DNA from: Caenorhabditis remanei
Taxonomy: Eukaryota > Nematoda > Chromadorea > Rhabditida > Rhabditidae
Assembly: GCF_010183535.1 (NCBI RefSeq)
Contig: NC_071329.1
Coordinates: 7,626,001 to 7,690,000 of the forward strand
DNA: 64,000 bases
Direction: 5' to 3'
Positions 36,501 to 47,661 of this stretch are shown here, piece by piece; positions within the stretch are counted from its first letter, which is position 1, and each line of letters starts with the position of its first letter. The notes beneath the pieces are model-generated. The model saw only the letters and a program-made list of their open reading frames with translations. It did no database searches and was not told the origin of the DNA. The position numbers and the translations under genes are program-made.

Positions 36501-39500
36501 AAACTCAAGAAATCTACTACTTCCCATTCAACAACTGGCTTGGAACAAAAAATGGAGATGGAGAGACTGAACGGTTGGCTAGAGTTGATTATAAGAGAAA
36601 GATGTTGGATGAATCGATGAGTATGCATATGCTGGCTCAAACGATTTCTTGGTTCGCAATGTTCACCGGAGGAGGAAATCGGTTAAGAGATAGAGTGACC
36701 CGACAGGATTATGCGTCTGCTATCATCTTCTCGCTTGTTGTGGTTAACGTGCTGAGTATTGTGATTCTCCGAAATGATAACTCGATCATCACTGACTCAA
36801 AGAGTATTTCGGAATTCACTTTCACTTTAAAAGATATCATTTTCGGAATTTGTTTTGCATTGTTGATCACCATCGTCAGCTCGATTCCTATTTTGTTGTG
36901 CTGCAAATCTCGTTCGCATCGTGAACATTTCTATTACAAGAAAAGACAAAGAGAGGAGCCTGGATTCAGAGATCCATCCGGTTCATGGACGGTTTATGCT
37001 GCTGGACTTCTTCGTGCCTTCATCACGTTCCCGTGTCTCATTGGATTACTGTACGTTGCTGGTTGTGGAATGAGTTTGATGGATGACTTTGCCAATGCTT
37101 TCTACATTCGATTTTTGATCAGTTTGATTGTTTGGGCTGTGGTGTTCGAGCCATTGAAAGGAATCATTTGGGCATTTATAATTCTGAAAACAAGCAAGAG
37201 CCACAAAATAATCAACAAGTTGGAGGAAGCATTCTTGAGAGTGAAACCAGCGGAGACATTCCAGAGTAAGTGAAGGCTTTCAGCATTCAATAAAATCATT
37301 TTGTTCTAGGAAATCCATACGGAAAGATTGAAAAAGGACTTGGAACCGAAATCGCCGATGTTACAAAACTCCGAGATACGGAAAACAGGAAGATGAGAGA
37401 CGAGCAGTTATTTATCACTATTCGTGACATGTTGTGCTTCTTTGCCTCTCTGTACATTATGGTTATGCTCACTTTCTATTGCAAAGATCGTAATGGATAC
37501 TACTATCAATTACAGGTAAGTTTAAATGTCTCTGGAGCACTGTATCACAACCAAAGCCTTTCCAGATGAGTACAATTCTTAACATCCCTCAAACGAACTA
37601 CGGAGACAACACTTTCATGTCAATCCAACACGCTGATGACTTCTGGGATTGGGCGAGAGAATCACTGGCGACTGCTCTTTTGGCTTCTTGGTACGATGGA
37701 AATCCGGCGTATGGAATGAGAGCGTATCTGAATGACAAGGTATCGAGGAGTATGGGAATAGGAACAATACGGCAGGTTCGAACGAAGAAAAGTGCGCAGT
37801 GCGAAGTGGTGAAACAGTTCAAGAACTATATTGATAATTGTGGAGAGGAATTGACAAAAGAGTGAGTCTAGCTGAAGAAACATACATGCATATTTCTTTT
37901 TTAGTAATGAAGAAACAACACTCTACATGCAACCTGGATGGACAGCTGTTGAAAGTGAAAATGGAACTGACGCTGCAGATGAATACACCTACAAGACCGC
38001 TAAGGAGTTGGCAACTGGAACTGTGTCAGGATTTTTGGGAAGTTATGGTGGTGGAGGATACACTGTTAGTATGTCTGGAACTCAAGCAGAAATCATTGCA
38101 CTCTTCAACAAATTGGATGCAGAACGATGGATTGATGATAGTACTCGAGCAGTCATCATTGAATTCTCCGCGTATAATGCTCAGATAAACTACTTTTCGG
38201 TTGTTCAATTACTCGTGGAAATCCCGAAATCGGGAATATATCTGCCGAATAGTTGGGTGGAATGTGTGAGACTCATCAAGTCAGAAGGATCCGATGGTAC
38301 TGCTGTCAAGTATTATGAGATGCTGTATATCTTCTTCTCGGTTCTCATTTTTGCCAAGGAGATTATATTCTACATTTATGGAAGATATAAAGTGATAACC
38401 AATTTGAAACCAACAAGGAATCCATTGAGAATAGTTTATCAGTTGGTGCTGGGGTCGGTTTTATTAAAAAGAGGCTCATTAATGTTCCCTTATTTCCAGT
38501 GAATTCTCTCCCTGGCAATTCATGGATCTAGTGTGTGGAGGACTCGCAGTTGCATCAGTTGTTGCCTACACTCTCCGTCAAAAATATATCAAAGAGGCAA
38601 TGGATGATTTCAATGCAAACAACGGAAACTCATACATCAACTTGACGATTCAACGAAACTGGGAAATAGTTTTCAGTTATTGTCTTGCTGGAGCAGTCTT
38701 CTTGACTTCTTGTAAAATGATTCGAATCCTCAGATTCAACAGAAGAATCGGAGTTTTGGCAGCTACTTTGGATAACGCTTTGAGTGCAATTGTGTCGTTC
38801 GGAATAGCATTTTTGTTCTTCTGTATGACATTCAACGCCGTCTTGTATTGTGTTCTTGGTAACAAAATGGGAGGGTGAGGAGTAGTGATTTGGGATGTTT
38901 CGTCATTCAATTTCTTTAATTAAGATACCGAAGCTTACTCTCCACTTTCCAAACTGCTCTGGCTGGAATGCTCGGAAAACTTGATGTTGTTTCAATTCAA
39001 CCGATTTCTAAATTCGGTTTGGAGTTTTTGTAGAACTCAATAACTTATTTATTTTCAGCATTCGTTGTCATCATGATCTACATGATAGTCGGATCGAAAC
39101 TTGTCCTTCAACTCTATGTCACCATCATTATGTTCGAGTTTGAAGAGATTCGTAATGACAGTGAAAAACAGACTAATGACTATGAGATCATCGATCACAT
39201 CAAGTATAAGGTAATGAATTGCTTGTGGTGTTCATGATCTCAAGAGATTTGGAATTTCAGACCAAACGCCGTCTGGGTCTTCTCGAACCAAAAGACTTTT
39301 CCCCTGTATCAATTGCCGACACTCAAAAAGACTTCCGTTTGTTCCACAGCGCTGTTGCTAAAGTCAACCTACTCCATCATCGAGCCAACAGAATGCTTCA
39401 AACTCAAGGACAATACCGTAACCAGGCTGTTATCAACTACACTTTGAAATATGATCCAGTGGGTGCAATTGAGAAGAATGGACCTAAGAGATTCCAGAAA

Positions 39501-39530
39501 TGGAGATTGAATGATATGGAGAAATTCTGA
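27556..39530 (+). CDS. lov-1: Polycystin-1-like receptor LOV-1
   Basis: I assemble 32 exons: 27556-27600, 27672-27830, 27879-28011, 28059-28199, 28244-28389, 28434-28890, 29098-29777, 29820-29898, 29952-30550, 30601-30679, 30728-31359, 31407-31485, 31534-31701, 31749-32998, 33042-33122, 33170-33463, 33508-33757, 33804-34030, 34075-34274, 34318-34451, 34496-34617, 34664-34993, 35040-35308, 35355-36347, 36400-37265, 37310-37515, 37566-37861, 37905-38441, 38500-38874, 38925-39016, 39059-39210, 39261-39530 (about 3446 aa). The ATG follows TTCCAG directly. A signal peptide is followed by a Cys-containing head, Ser/Thr-rich mucin exons alternating with three repeated modules, a Gly/Ser-rich block, a long extracellular region, a degenerate GPS (CTTDHLTLFS, about residue 2378), a first TM (about 2410), a PLAT domain and ten further TM segments ending in a polycystin channel region. 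In C. elegans it works with PKD-2 in male sensory cilia for mating behaviour. Confidence 0.9.
28434..29777 (+). repeat. Ser/Thr-rich mucin-like coding repeat in lov-1 exons 6-7
   Basis: Codons are almost only Thr and Ser, with units such as TSTASTSTAS and TVTTPTT. They are predicted dense O-glycosylation sites in the ectodomain. The repetitive DNA also opens long antisense frames that are not genes. Confidence 0.8.
31749..32440 (+). repeat. Gly/Ser-rich coding repeat in lov-1 exon 14
   Basis: The low-complexity sequence switches here from Ser/Thr to Gly/Ser/Thr with repeated GSGSG units near Asp residues (for example GDGSGSGVTT). Ser-Gly pairs next to acidic residues are the usual context for glycosaminoglycan attachment; use as such is inference. 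Confidence 0.6.
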
Positions 39531-39651
39531 TTTGGGATTGGGACTGTTTGGATAAAAAATAAAATAAAGTAATTGTGTTAATAATTCCTTGAAATCTAAC
39601 TAATTTATTTATCGAAAACTACTCCTTCGCAAAATGACATTGAGCTCAATT

Positions 39652-40082
39652 TCAGCAATGATCACATCCACATCCATGATTTTCTTCCTCTTTCTTTGGT
39701 TTCTCATTCTCTTTATTCTCATCGTCATTTCCTTCTCCCTCTGGTTTCTTCTTTTTCTCAGGAAGAGTGTGCCCTCTACAGTGTTCTGTCTCGTGCTCTT
39801 CTGGTTCCCACGTCGATGGATCATCCCAGCGACGAGGTGGGGTGTAGATACAGCAGCAGTTGGATTTCAGACGACCCATATGTTCGTTGTCTGAAATTTC
39901 ACAGTGAAGTTTTTTTCCATATCTTAAATGTTCTCACCTACAACGCCAGCTCCCCACGTGACACGTGGATATTCACGTGGTGCTCTGAGACGGAGTACAA
40001 GTTGCTCCGGTTGCTGTTGCTCCTGGACTTCTTCTTCCTCTTCCGCCTGACGCGGTCTCGTCAAAACTACGGTAGTTGCCAT
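39652..40082 (-). CDS. Protein phosphatase 1 inhibitor / E3 ligase, PPP1R11 (inhibitor-3) family
   Basis: Two exons on the minus strand, 39938-40082 and 39652-39890, giving 127 aa (human PPP1R11 is about 126). The hallmark block lies at the exon join: RVTWGAGVVDNEHMGR, then KSNCCCIYTPPR. The first part fits the PP1-docking motif, and the Cys-rich part matches the conserved CCCIY of the family. The C-terminus is Glu/Lys-rich and ends GCGCDHC, completing the Cys/His cluster that in mammals has been reported to carry RING-like ubiquitin-ligase activity. It is a nuclear/cytosolic regulator of PP1. It is tail-to-tail with lov-1 (121 bp) and head-to-head with the gene at 40280. Confidence 0.92.
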
Positions 40083-40279
40083 CGCTTCACGTCAAACGAA
40101 ATGATTAGCAGAATCTGTGAGATACGTGGCATAATGGAAAGATTCCGTGACATTTACCGTCTATTTTTTCCCGCCCTAATTCGTTTTTCCTTTCTTTTCC
40201 TTTCCCACGTGAGATAGTTCATTGCTATTGTTTCCCCTCATCTGGGAATAAACAATCTTCTCATTTGATTTGGTTAGCC
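40083..40279. promoter_or_regulatory. Bidirectional promoter between the PPP1R11 homologue and the repeat-protein gene
   Basis: Only 197 bp separate two divergent start codons. The interval contains an E2F-like TTTTCCCGCC at 40166-40175 and an E-box CACGTG at 40206-40211. TTAG just before the plus-strand ATG could be a trans-splice acceptor. Co-regulation of the two genes is an inference from this spacing. Confidence 0.45.
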
Positions 40280-41210
40280 ATGGCTTCCTCACTCGACAAC
40301 CACATGGATCAAGATGGAATGTGCTCGGTGTACTCGGCTCAGCCATCGGAGACTAATTGCTCAATTAACGAAGTATTGGCGAGAGAAATGATTGCGGTCA
40401 ATGAGGTTACAGATGATCGTGAGTGCTCTTTTTTTATTTGTACTCATGAGAATTGAGAGTTTTCAGATGCCGAAGTATCGATCTATTCTGTTCCGAAATC
40501 GGAGACAAATGTGACAATCAGCGATCCGTTTCAGCCATGTGAGGCGGTGAACCATTTCAATGTATCGGTGTATTCGCAACCGAAATCTGAGACCAATGTG
40601 ACAATGAATAAGAAGTTCAAGAGATGCCAAGATTGTGAGTTTAACAAATTTGAAAAATTGGAAACATTTCAAATTTCAGTGGACAAAGTGCTCGACTGTT
40701 CTGTCTATTCCGTCCCTCCATCCCAAACCAATGTTACCATGAATGCTCCAACTCTCTCCGAATATACTGCTCTCATGTCTGAAACTGATGTCACTATGGC
40801 TGATGGATTCCAGCCTTGCGATGTGCTCAACGGACTCCAACAACTCGACCAAGCACCTGGATCCGAGCTCACTGCAAAAACTATCGGTAGCAGTTTCGAT
40901 CATGTTGCTTACGTGGAGCATCTTCAGGATGAGCTCGGGATTCCAGATGACAAAGTGATTGGGTTGGAATGCAGCAATTCGAATATTGTGAAGATAATTG
41001 ATTCAAATGAGTGCCTGATGCATCTCGCAGAATTCCACCCGATTGCTGTCGATTTCAGTGAGATGCCTGCACCGGCTGCATTCAATATGGCAATGCATTC
41101 AACTGGTAGGAGCATGAATAAATAAAACATTGAAAATATTCTAAATTCCAGACAAATCAACTGAGAACTATCATCTCCGCTCCTGCAACTCCATTCATCA
41201 CAAGCATTGA
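40280..41210 (+). CDS. Unknown protein with YSxPxSETNVTM-type repeats (paralogue A)
   Basis: Four exons: 40280-40418, 40467-40634, 40680-41105, 41152-41210, giving 263 aa. I do not recognise a family. A degenerate repeat of about 15 residues recurs four to five times in the first 165 residues: CSVYSAQPSETNCSIN, VSIYSVPKSETNVTIS, VSVYSQPKSETNVTMN, CSVYSVPPSQTNVTMN and YTALMSETDVTMA, several followed by a Cys (FQPCEAV, FKRCQD, FQPCDV). A C-terminal part (about residues 190-250) includes KVIGLEC and KIIDSNECLMHL, shared with the gene at 43029. No signal peptide or TM segment is seen, so it is probably intracellular. It shares a divergent promoter with the PPP1R11 homologue. Confidence 0.75.
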
Positions 41211-41415
41211 GCTGCTTGCTCAGAGAACTGGATACATTTCCCCGTCTATTGCAATATGAAGACATTTTAATGATTTCATTTTTTTCTTTTTGAAATACTT
41301 CAGAACTTTACACTTGGGAAATTATCTGATTTATTTGAAATGACAGGTTCTATCACGTTGTAGTTGTATTTTTTCTCCAATTCATCAAACTAACTTTTCT
41401 CTTTGATATTGATTG

Positions 41416-42853
41416 ATGTTCTCTGATCGGACTAGATATTCTTCTGATCGGAATATCTTGAAGAGATATTTGAAAAGAGCACTGATAGCTTTATCTATTC
41501 TTGCCATTTGTGGAATAATTGCATTAGGATTGTCCAGTTTGTTGTGGTATTTAGTGGAAGATTCAGCTTCATCACCTCAATCAGCCGCGCCTTCCACAAC
41601 AATAGCTCCAGTTAAATGGCAATTCAAGCAATTTGTCAAAAGTGTGACTCACTTCTTTACTCTTTGAATTTATATTATCTCATTCAGATGCGACTCTGCT
41701 AAAAACTCTCCCGTCGGCTGCTTCATGCGGTAAACGAATCGTTGGATACTACACAGAATGGGAAGCTCCAGAAGTGACAGAAAATCAACTTCGAAAATTG
41801 ACTCATGTCATTTTTCTATTCGCTGCGATATATGAGGATGGGAGTGCACAATTTTGGGATGAGCATGGTGAGAGCAGATTTCTGACTCTGAAAGAGATGG
41901 CGAAGAAGTTGAATACTGGTCTGAAAGTGATGATTGGAATTGGTGGGTATATGGTATCTCCAAGATTTGGACCGATTGTATCAGATTCGAAGTTGAGAAA
42001 GTGAGTGTTGAGTTCCTGAAGTGGATTGAAAGTCAGTATTTTCAGGAAACTCATCAGCGACATCGCCTCTATAATTGATGAGCATGACCTTGATGGTGTG
42101 GAAATCTTTTGGATATTTCCCGGACAAACACATAAGAAGTACTACTTGAAACTAATTAGGGAACTTCGAGAGAAGTTGTCTCAAATGGAACAAATCAAAA
42201 ACCGAGCAGAAGCGTATATCCTCTCGATAGTCGCTCCGAAATTCAAAGTTCAGTTGAAAAATGGTTACGATTTGAAGAGACTTTTGGAATATGCCGATTT
42301 TATTGATGTGCTTACTTACGATTACTTTAACAAACAGTACAGCTCGGATCGGGGAGTGGCCGGACCAACGGCACCATTATACGGAGGAAACGGAAAAAAT
42401 ATAGAAGAAACAATGAAATATCTTGTCTGCGAGACCAGAGAACCTACAAGGATTAACATGGCAATTTCATTTTATGGAACATTCTGGCACAATCTAAATG
42501 GATCATTGGATGACGATTCTGTAGATATTTGGACGCCTACTGAATCGGATCTACATGCCGTCCGATGGAGAGAATTAGAAGGAGATGGATGGAATAAGAG
42601 TTCTTCTTTGTGGCATGACAAGTCAAAGAGCTCGTACATTTGGATTGAGGAGACAAAAACGTTTTTGGGATTTGAAAACGAGAGAAGTTTGGAGGAGAAA
42701 ATCAAATATGCTAGAGATAAAAATCTTGGAGGATTCGTAATATGGGCAATTGATCAGGATGACGATGAGAATACACTTCTGAATGTTTTATCTCCAGCCA
42801 GTTTGTGTAATGAGAACGATAGGAGAACAGTTAATTATGTGTGCGAGAATTGA
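41416..42853 (+). CDS. Membrane-anchored chitinase-like protein (GH18 fold, probably inactive)
   Basis: Three exons: 41416-41641, 41688-42000, 42046-42853, giving 448 aa. Residues about 22-46 are a TM anchor (ALIALSILAICGIIALGLSS) after a basic tail, so type II topology is likely. The GH18 domain starts at GKRIVGYYTEW and includes VIFLFAAIYEDG, KVMIGIGGYMVSPRF, YADFIDVLTYDYF, MAISFYGTFW and GGFVIWAIDQDD. In the catalytic position the family motif DxxDxDxE is replaced by HDLDGVEIFW, with the acid/base Glu missing. This matches the nematode chil (chitinase-like) group, some of which affect cuticle or oomycete recognition. Enzymatic activity is unlikely; a lectin or signalling role is inference. 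Confidence 0.85.
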
Positions 42854-43028
42854 ATAAAGATGATTTTAAGTACTGGAATTTTTATCGAATACAAAAATTA
42901 CGTGTTCCACTACCTTCTTTCTTGTCGTTTTCCATCTTTGTCATCCTTTTTCTTCAAAAAGTCTATTTCGAATATTTAAAAGGCTATACCAAAAAACAGA
43001 AATCTTCAAGTCATGGAGTGTTCTCAAA

Positions 43029-43786
43029 ATGATGTCGTCAAAGGTGACTCCTCTCCAACTACTTATGAAACCAGGACTGATTCCAGATTTCGCTGAAATT
43101 ATGGAAACCAGTTCTGAGATTAATTTGGATGATGCGATAAATAACCAGAGACGAGTTGATACCAAAAACGAAGCGGATATTTTCAATGATTGTCAGTCCA
43201 GTACTGGACCTGAGAACTTCTAAGAAAATAAAATTTTCAGTAATAACAGCGATAGAGGAATCATTGAGTTGTGACTCCGTGAATACAGCAGTCACAGCAG
43301 AAACAGTTGCTGATAGTCTGAATGCCCACGCAGATCCATCATTGAATACAAGAATCTCGTTTAGCACAGCCTCAGAGATTAGTGAAAAAGAAGAGTCTCA
43401 TGACATAAGTAAGTAGATAAAGGTATCAGGGTTACGAATCTAGGTCTACAAACATTTCAGATGAACCCCTGGAAGATCCCTTCTACCGTCCCTCTTCTCC
43501 ACTTCAAGTCTGGAGGAACAACAATAAAATCACTGGATTTGAAATGGTGTGTGATGAGAAAAAAGTGGCAATTGTCGATTCACTGGAATGCATGACACGC
43601 CTTCAACAACCACTCGAGCCCATCTACTTCGATCCACGTGTCTATCTGGGAGTTCCCTATTTTGAAGTTTTCGAAGGAATCGGTCTATCCGAATCATCGT
43701 CAAATGGAGACGTGTCAACTGCAGAGCTTGGCCCGACGTCCGAAGAATTTAATGATTGGGTTCGAGCAATTGAAGAGGATGGATGA
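43029..43786 (+). CDS. Unknown protein, paralogue B of the gene at 40280
   Basis: Three exons: 43029-43191, 43241-43408, 43461-43786, giving 218 aa. Start chosen at the first ATG of an ATGATG pair in the frame that splices cleanly. The C-terminal part matches paralogue A: KITGFEM, VAIVDSLECMTRLQ versus KVIGLEC, VKIIDSNECLMHLA. Both genes have a 168-nt second exon flanked by phase-1 introns, and both join exons at an Asp-Leu or Asp-His codon. The YSxPxSETNV repeats are absent or eroded; instead residues 60-110 are Ser/Thr/Glu-rich. No known domain is visible. AATAAA lies at 43814-43819. Confidence 0.7.
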
Positions 43787-45560
43787 GTGGAAAGAATTCA
43801 TTTGGTTATGCAGAATAAATTATTGGTTTTGTTGAGTTGTTTTTTCTCATGTACGTATATTGATTCTCGTCCATTAGGGCTAAACAGGCAACACAGCTCT
43901 TGCGAATTAGAAGAATCGATTGAGTTTTCTCGTGGGAGAACAGATTGATTCAATTTCTCATCAATTTCTTGTCTAATGGGCCTATTCTTGGGCAGCGAAA
44001 AACGTTTTTCGCTGGTTTTTTTCCGATTCACGGAACCAGAAAATCAGCGAAAAACTCTTCGCGCGCAGGCATTTTTTGCTGGAGTTTTCTCTTCCATATT
44101 TGGTATGTTAGGCCATTCACTTCGGGACCATTTTGTTTAAATCAGTGATCCTTTAACTTTCAGTGAAGCGTAAATCGACAATTAAAGGATCACTGATTTA
44201 AACAAAATGGTCCCGAAGTGAATGGCCTAACATACCAAATATGGAAGAGAAAACTCCAGCAAAAAATGCCTGCGCGCGAAGAGTTTTTCGCTGATTTTCT
44301 GGTTCCGTGAATCGGAAAAAAACCAGCGAAAAACGTTTTTCGCTGCCCAAGAATAGGCCCATAAACTCAAAAGACTTGTGCATTTCGAATGAAATATATA
44401 ATCCATTTATCATCCTATTAATTTCCCCAAATCCTCGTCTCTCTCACTTTCCACCACACTATTTCTCGTCTCTCGCTCTTCCTCATTGTTTTCCTATCTT
44501 CTTTTCCCATTTCTGTCACTTTCTCTTCTCAACCCTCCATTGCGTTTTTTTCATTTTTTTTTTCGTTCTCTCTCCAACTATTTCTCTTCATTTTTTCTCA
44601 ATCAAATTGAGCCTCTCTTCTCTTCTTTTTTTCTTCTGTGAGCGAGTGAGTGTATTTGCCACGAATGTGTGTCCTCCTCATTTCGCATTCGTTCTTTTTT
44701 CGCCTTCTCCCACTTTTTTTCTACATTCTTCTGCTCTGATAGATTTATCGATCATTTTTATTCTATTTCACATTTTTTCTGGGATTTTCAAACTATATTT
44801 ATCGATTCTTGCCTGAATGAAGTGGCACCACTCATTTAGGAAATTGTTTCATACTGTGCACAGCTGTGTACAGCTAATTTTAGTTTGTTCCGTTATCGAA
44901 CTACTTCTACACTCTGAACGTCCTAACTCGTGCTTTTTGACACGTTCTACAAAATTTGTTGATAAAACGAAAAGTTTAGTACTTTGGCCCCTCACTCATC
45001 GATATCAGACCACTTTTCTATCTCTCTCCGCTTGGTTTTTTCCTCAATTTTCGGTCCAACTTCGTAATGAAATATCAGATTAGCTGGCTGCGAACAGCTG
45101 TCGATTATGTTCAACGATGCAAAATAACACTTTAATTTCAATTTAAAAATCAACACAAAGTGTCTCTTTCACATCTTCAAAAAAATGTCGGTCGAGCTTT
45201 CGTAGTTAATTTAAAATGCGACGATACATCAACGAACAGTTTTTTCGTGATGCGATGATAAAGATAAGTCTGTTCAAAAGACTGAACATTCAATCCATTC
45301 ATTGATAAAAGACATAAATCTTGCGAACTGGGCGGAACTTTTCTATTCACTCGAAGATATGTCTTTTTTGTTCGTTTTTTTCTATACTTATGTTCAGTCA
45401 GCATATCCTTTCTATCTATAATCGAACCTTTCCTTTCAACACAACAAATCGAACTATTGAACTTTATTTCCGGTCTATTGATTGTTTGATTTACCTTCGC
45501 TTATTCTATTTTTTTCATAAACAATCGTTATAAATATTCTTCCATTATTCAGGTGTCGAG
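43787..45560. other. Intergenic region with foldback element and pyrimidine-rich tract
   Basis: It contains the palindromic element at 43977-44361. From about 44430 to 44760 it is strongly C/T-rich, which opens a long Phe/Ser-rich frame (44307-44816) that begins inside the element and is not credible as a gene. The remainder is the presumed promoter of the RING/B-box gene. Confidence 0.6.
43977..44361. mobile_element. Perfect palindromic foldback element (MITE) with TAA target-site duplication
   Basis: Two 180-nt arms (43977-44156 and 44182-44361) are exact reverse complements around a 25-nt spacer. The ends are TGGGCC...GGCCCA and both flanks carry TAA (43974-43976 and 44362-44364). A 3-bp TWA duplication is the hallmark of PIF/Harbinger (Tourist-like) insertions. 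It encodes nothing itself; frames on both strands are identical by symmetry. The lack of any mismatch between arms points to a very recent insertion or to gene-conversion-like homogenisation. Confidence 0.85.
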
Positions 45561-47661
45561 ATGGATGCTCTGAGGGCGGGTACGGCGCTCTGTCAGATTT
45601 GTGAACGAGAATTCAACGAAGAAAACGATTTGATTCCACGAATTTTGACAGGTATTTTTTCCATTTCAGAATCTTCAGCATCTTCACCCGATTTTCAGAA
45701 TGCGGGCACACTCTGTGCACAGAATGCATCACGAAAATTTGCAGTGGTGGCAAAAACGTCGTATGCCCGTTTGACAGAATTTCGACGATAGTTCCAGAAG
45801 GAGATGCCAAAAAACTCAAGAAAAACTTCACAATACTACAAATGAAAGAAGAGGAAAAGTTTCGAAAATGGCAGATAATGTCGACGAAACGAGATAAGAA
45901 AACGAGACGAAACGATGGAACTTGTGACGAGAATCCAGCGCATCGAGCGGCGAATTACTGTAAAAGTTGTGATGCCGACTTGTGTGATGAGTAAGTAAAA
46001 CTGAGTGTTTTGTATTTGTTCTTCTCAACATTCTCAGTATTTTCCTTAAAAGCCAGTTTTCATTTAAAAAATTCCAAATTCACAGCTACTTTTTGTAACG
46101 AAAGAAGAATACATTTGTCTTTTTCAAGTAAAAGAAAAAGCTCTATAATCCTTTCTCTCAAAATAAAAAGTTTTCGCTTTTTCTCACATTCAGTTGTTGG
46201 TGATCATCGCCAACGAAGCCAATTGACAGTTTGCAATGCTTTTTATCTCAAAATAAGACAAAGATTCATTTTCAAATTTTAGAAACTAACCTCACAATTT
46301 TCAGATGCTGGGATTGGGTTCATTCTTTGACAATTCTTGCTCATCACGAAAAAACAATGATGTTCGATAAACCAATTGAATCACCCGATTGTCAGTTTCA
46401 CATTGGAGAGAAAGCTGCGTTCGTGTGCAAAGTGGAATCATGCAAAAAGCTTCAGACACGCTTGATGTGTCACGTATGTTTCCGCGAAAAGAATAACTAT
46501 CACTTCAATCATGGATATGTCCCACTCCAATCAGAAGTCGCTGAAATGCGGCAAAAAATTTTACAATCGATGAAAGTGGCAGAGGGAAAGGAAGTTCTAA
46601 TTCTGAAGAATATTGAGAAACTTCAAGAGTAAGTGGATTTTTGAAACAAAATATATTCAAAAATTCGAATTTTTCAGCGCAATCACTACATACTCATTCC
46701 TCGGGTCTCCTTATCGTGATAAAATGCTAGAACTGAAAAGATTCCGATATTTCGCACCGGAGACAGACGAATTGATTGCATCAAAAATGAAAGTGGCCAT
46801 CGAGGAGAGAATCGATCGACTACATCAAAGAATTGCAAATCAGAAAGCCGATGTCGACTGGATTCGGAAAAATAAAGCTGGTTTAGAGAGGTTGATGGCG
46901 ATGCCAAACAGTAAACTAGTCGAGTTGAGATGGGAAGTTGATATGACAATTGAGAGAATCGAAAAAGCATCTGTTAAGCATCCAAGTGAGTTTTTCTTGC
47001 TTCTTTCTGAGATACCCCGAATATGATTTCAGAAGCATTAGCGTCTTGTGCTAATTGCATAGTCCATGTACCTTCCTCGAACCCTCTGAGAATTGAAGTG
47101 AAACCGGCGTATCGATTGGAAATTCGAGGTATAGATGTGCCATCTCATATTTAATTCATCTTTCAATTTCCAGACAATTCGAATGCGACAATGAACTTTC
47201 TTGATCAAAAAAGTGTTCTCGTCTCTAGTAAAAAGTTGGTTTAAAAACTATTTCGATCATATAGCAATTTCTAAATTTCAGTAACGTCCGTCGCTACAAA
47301 AATCATTTCTTTCGAATCATCGAACAAACTGAAGACATAAAAGTCTGTTCAGAAGGGTTGAGTGAGTTCATTGCATTTAAAAGAGCTATGTAATCAGTAT
47401 TCAATTTCAGGTTTAATAATTGTTGTTGATCCGTTCAATGGAGATCACGACAGACAATGCAGTGCACTCGAACTTCTTGAGAATGCCCCCGCGTATGAAA
47501 ATATCGTCGTCGGATTGACTCCATTCAACTTCCAAGCTGTTTCAACATTTCTTGCCAAACTTGTAGATATTGGAGATAAGGATCCAAGAGTACGTATCGT
47601 GTATATAAATGATCCAGAGACAGACGTCGAGAAGATGGTCGATTTCTCGATGGATAAATGA
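45561..47661 (+). CDS. RING finger / B-box (TRIM-like) protein, putative E3 ubiquitin ligase
   Basis: Eight exons: 45561-45651, 45699-45990, 46305-46628, 46678-46985, 47033-47128, 47174-47234, 47282-47361, 47411-47661, giving 500 aa. RING residues are C11, C14, C32, H34, C37, C40, C53 and D56 (CQIC, ECGHTLC, CPFDR), a C3HC3D variant with Asp in the last zinc-ligand position. B-box 1 spans about 107-145 (CDENPAHRAANYCKSC, CDECWDW, HHEK). A second Cys/His cluster follows (CQFHIGEKAAFVC, CHVCFREK, HFNHGY). Residues about 195-330 are helical and coiled-coil-like. The C-terminal 130 residues are unassigned. This resembles nematode TRIM-type E3 ligases. AATAAA lies at 47785-47790. Confidence 0.82.

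Noticed and set aside
43798..44413. Frames on both strands beginning MNRKKTSEKRFSL
   Set aside because: They arise from the perfect palindrome, so the same peptide appears twice by symmetry; not a gene.
44307..44816. 169-codon Phe/Ser-rich frame
   Set aside because: Starts inside the foldback element and runs through a pyrimidine tract; composition explains the lack of stops.
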